DNA of 17,057 nucleotides from assembly GCF_042680125.1 (NCBI RefSeq), contig NZ_JBHTNY010000079.1. One strand, 5' to 3'. This document shows, one piece after another, positions 15,466-17,057 of this stretch. Position 1 is the stretch's first letter, and every line of letters begins with the position of its first letter. The notes under the pieces were generated by a model. It had not been told where the DNA came from and did not search any database. It saw only the letters and a program-made list of their open reading frames with translations. The translations under genes were made by a program, and so were the position numbers. The DNA comes from Robinsoniella peoriensis (GTDB lineage: Bacteria; Bacillota; Clostridia; Lachnospirales; Lachnospiraceae).

Positions 15466-16848
15466 TTATTTCCATGCATTATCACTGGCAGCAATTGCCT
15501 GCTCTGTACGCATCTTATCAATATCTTTTAATACTTCGTCTGGTTTCATCTCATCGAGGAACATTGCTGACAGATTTGCTCCTATTTCCGTCCACTGCGG
15601 ATTGACATACTTCACTGCTGTTTGATAAACAGTCCCTTGGGTTTTATACCTATCATAGAATCCCTGTACAGTCTCTGTATATGTAGAAGGAGCATTGCTA
15701 AACGGAAGTTGGTTAAACTTTGCAACATTTTCTGTTAAATAGGTAAGACTTTCTTCTGTTGCCAAAAATTCCAAGTATTTCTGTGCCTCTTCTGCATGTT
15801 TCGTGCCGGAATATACAAATCTTGCCGGACCCGCCGGGTTCATATTTAATGTTTGGTTATCTGCCAGGGGAATCACAAAGTATCCTATGTTATCAATTGG
15901 GAAACTATCATCGACCGCATTTACCTCAACTCCAAATCCCTGATTAGCTATTGTCATTGCATATTCACCGGATGCAATATTTTTAGGAGCATCTGCATAG
16001 GTATTGGACATGTAATTGTCACCCCAATATCCTTTATTCACCATATCCTTCATTTGTTCAAGTATCGTAATCATTGTTGCATTACCTTGAAATACCTCTT
16101 CGTTGTTATTTAACTTTTCAGATGTTCCCGGTGCTATCTCTTCAACCTGAACGCAGGTTTCCGGAAACCATAATGTATGATGCCAGCCGTCGGAAACCGC
16201 TTCATAGATCGGAGTAATATTATCTGCCAGAATCTTATCGCATGCTGCTGTAAAGCTTGCATAGTCGGTAGGAATTTCAATATTCAATCTTTCAAATATT
16301 TCTTTATTATAAGCAACAGCCCATACTGCAGATACATCCTGGATTGGCTGACCATATAACTTGTCATTCACTTTTAATTCACTTGCTGCCAATTCGTCCA
16401 CATTTCCAGCCCATCCTGAGTTACTTAAATCTAATGCATTTTTTTCTGCATTTACTTGTGTCTGAATATCAAACTTACCACTTTGAGCTGCAAATATATC
16501 GGTACATTCTCCAGTATTCAGTTTTGTCATCAGCAGATTAGTATATTGATCTGCTGGAACTATTTGGTAATCAATTTTGATTCCGGTCTGCTCCGTAAAC
16601 TTTTTAGATAATTCGATTTCAGCATCCTGTATCCAGTCCTGACTTGCCATAAATGACAGCGTTACATCACTAAGTGCCCCACTTTCTTTTACTTCAGCAG
16701 ATTCCTCAGTAGTTTCCTTAGATACTGTTTCAGTTGATGCCATGGAAGTCTTTGTAGTTTCCTTTGTTTCTGAATTGTTTCCACAACCTGTAAAGGTTCC
16801 AATCATAGCAGTTACTAAGAGCATTGCAATTACATTTCTCTTTTTCAT
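15466..16848 (-). CDS. Sugar ABC transporter solute-binding lipoprotein (family 1)
   Basis: 460 residues. A lipoprotein signal peptide (1-21: MKKR n-region, hydrophobic core, FTGC lipobox, acylated Cys22) leads into a Ser/Thr/Glu-rich linker (about 23-62) and a type I extracellular sugar-binding fold. VTLSFMASQDW (first strand), YNKEIFERLNIEIPTDYASF, and the Ala/Gly-rich hinge region near MNPAGPARFVYSGTKH are typical of carbohydrate-binding family 1 proteins. An in-frame GTG three codons earlier could serve as start, but AAGGAG at 16857-16862 is 8 nt before the ATG at 16848 and overlaps the GTG, so 16848 is chosen. It is first gene of the operon with two permeases; substrate specificity is unknown. 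Confidence 0.93.
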   Translation of the reverse strand: MKKRNVIAMLLVTAMIGTFTGCGNNSETKETTKTSMASTETVSKETTEESAEVKESGALSDVTLSFMASQDWIQDAEIELSKKFTEQTGIKIDYQIVPADQYTNLLMTKLNTGECTDIFAAQSGKFDIQTQVNAEKNALDLSNSGWAGNVDELAASELKVNDKLYGQPIQDVSAVWAVAYNKEIFERLNIEIPTDYASFTAACDKILADNITPIYEAVSDGWHHTLWFPETCVQVEEIAPGTSEKLNNNEEVFQGNATMITILEQMKDMVNKGYWGDNYMSNTYADAPKNIASGEYAMTIANQGFGVEVNAVDDSFPIDNIGYFVIPLADNQTLNMNPAGPARFVYSGTKHAEEAQKYLEFLATEESLTYLTENVAKFNQLPFSNAPSTYTETVQGFYDRYKTQGTVYQTAVKYVNPQWTEIGANLSAMFLDEMKPDEVLKDIDKMRTEQAIAASDNAWK

Positions 16849-16902
16849 AAAATACACTCCTTCTCTTTGTCCGTCTTACTGACTTTTTCTTTTGATATCT
16901 CT

Positions 16903-16931
16903 ATTATATTATTCCCTATGAATATTTTGAA
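16903..16931 (-). promoter_or_regulatory. Candidate promoter for the sugar transporter operon
   Basis: Reading the minus strand, TTCAAA (16931-16926; 4 of 6 to consensus) is followed after 17 nt by a perfect TATAAT (16908-16903), about 55 nt before the binding-protein start. The weak -35 suggests activation by a regulator. A divergent gene starts on the right and is a natural candidate for that regulator, but its product is outside the window. Confidence 0.5.
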
Positions 16932-17052
16932 TGGCTAAAATGATTTTCTTATATGTATATTTTTGACTCTATCTTTAAAGTGGATAGGCTACAATAAATT
17001 GGACAGATATTTTAAGGTCATGTAAAATAAAAGAAACAAAGGAGCAGACAAC

Positions 17053-17057
17053 ATGGC
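17053..17057 (+). CDS. Start of a divergent gene, truncated by the window edge
   Basis: An ATG at 17053 is preceded by AAAGGAG (17038-17044) with an 8-nt gap, a strong ribosome binding site, after about 190 nt of AT-rich divergent intergenic sequence. TTGACT (16963-16968) and TACAAT (16990-16995) are present but 21 nt apart, too far for an ordinary sigma-A promoter. Product cannot be known; a regulator of the sugar operon is common in this position. Confidence 0.5.

Noticed and set aside
16849..16857. GTG start of the solute-binding protein at 16857
   Set aside because: The ribosome binding site AAGGAG overlaps this GTG and is correctly spaced for the ATG at 16848, which begins a standard MKKR signal peptide.

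Overview
The window looks like accessory chromosome from a low-GC Firmicute, most likely a gut Clostridium/Lachnospiraceae-type bacterium. The evidence is strong GGAGG ribosome binding sites, a CUT1 sugar ABC transporter encoded without its own ATPase, a very large secreted fibronectin-III protein of the kind such gut bacteria carry, and LytS-type signalling. This assignment is inference from style, not a taxonomic match.

Region 1 (1-1188): a MarR-family regulator and a YhbS-like GNAT acetyltransferase form a small plus-strand operon. It is driven by a near-consensus promoter whose -10 and downstream region lie inside a perfect 42-bp palindrome, probably an autoregulatory operator.

Region 2 (1189-4202): a graveyard. 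A GC-richer stretch with possible mobile-element debris (1189-1618) is followed by a minus-strand URO-D/methyltransferase-like gene broken by two in-frame TAG codons. Divergent from it is an AraC regulator whose cupin core is missing and whose frame is broken. Then come a both-ends-truncated carbohydrate-binding (F5/8C-like) fragment on the minus strand and the C-terminal stub of a GGDEF protein on the plus strand. The last two abut at about 4026-4046, which looks like a deletion or rearrangement scar.

Region 3 (4218-7496): a plus-strand signalling operon. It encodes a membrane PAS-GGDEF diguanylate cyclase with all signature residues and an I-site, a seven-helix LytS-type histidine kinase starting within the cyclase stop codon (ATGA overlap), and a stand-alone receiver. 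In the receiver the phosphoacceptor position aligns to Ala and one acidic-pocket residue is Asn, so it is probably a pseudo-receiver. A bidirectional terminator lies at 7611-7640.

Region 4 (7690-17057): a minus-strand carbohydrate-use locus, read from right to left. It comprises a lipoprotein solute-binding protein, two CUT1 permeases overlapping by 1 nt, and a 1,897-residue secreted multidomain protein centred on a GH141-like beta-helix, with a LamG domain, Ig-like domains and four C-terminal FnIII repeats. An intercistronic hairpin separates the binding protein from the permeases, and a GC-rich island separates the permeases from the enzyme gene. The secreted enzyme would release oligosaccharides that the transporter imports; the ATPase must be encoded elsewhere. 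A divergent gene begins at the extreme right edge.

No CRISPR array, tRNA, rRNA or intact insertion sequence was seen.
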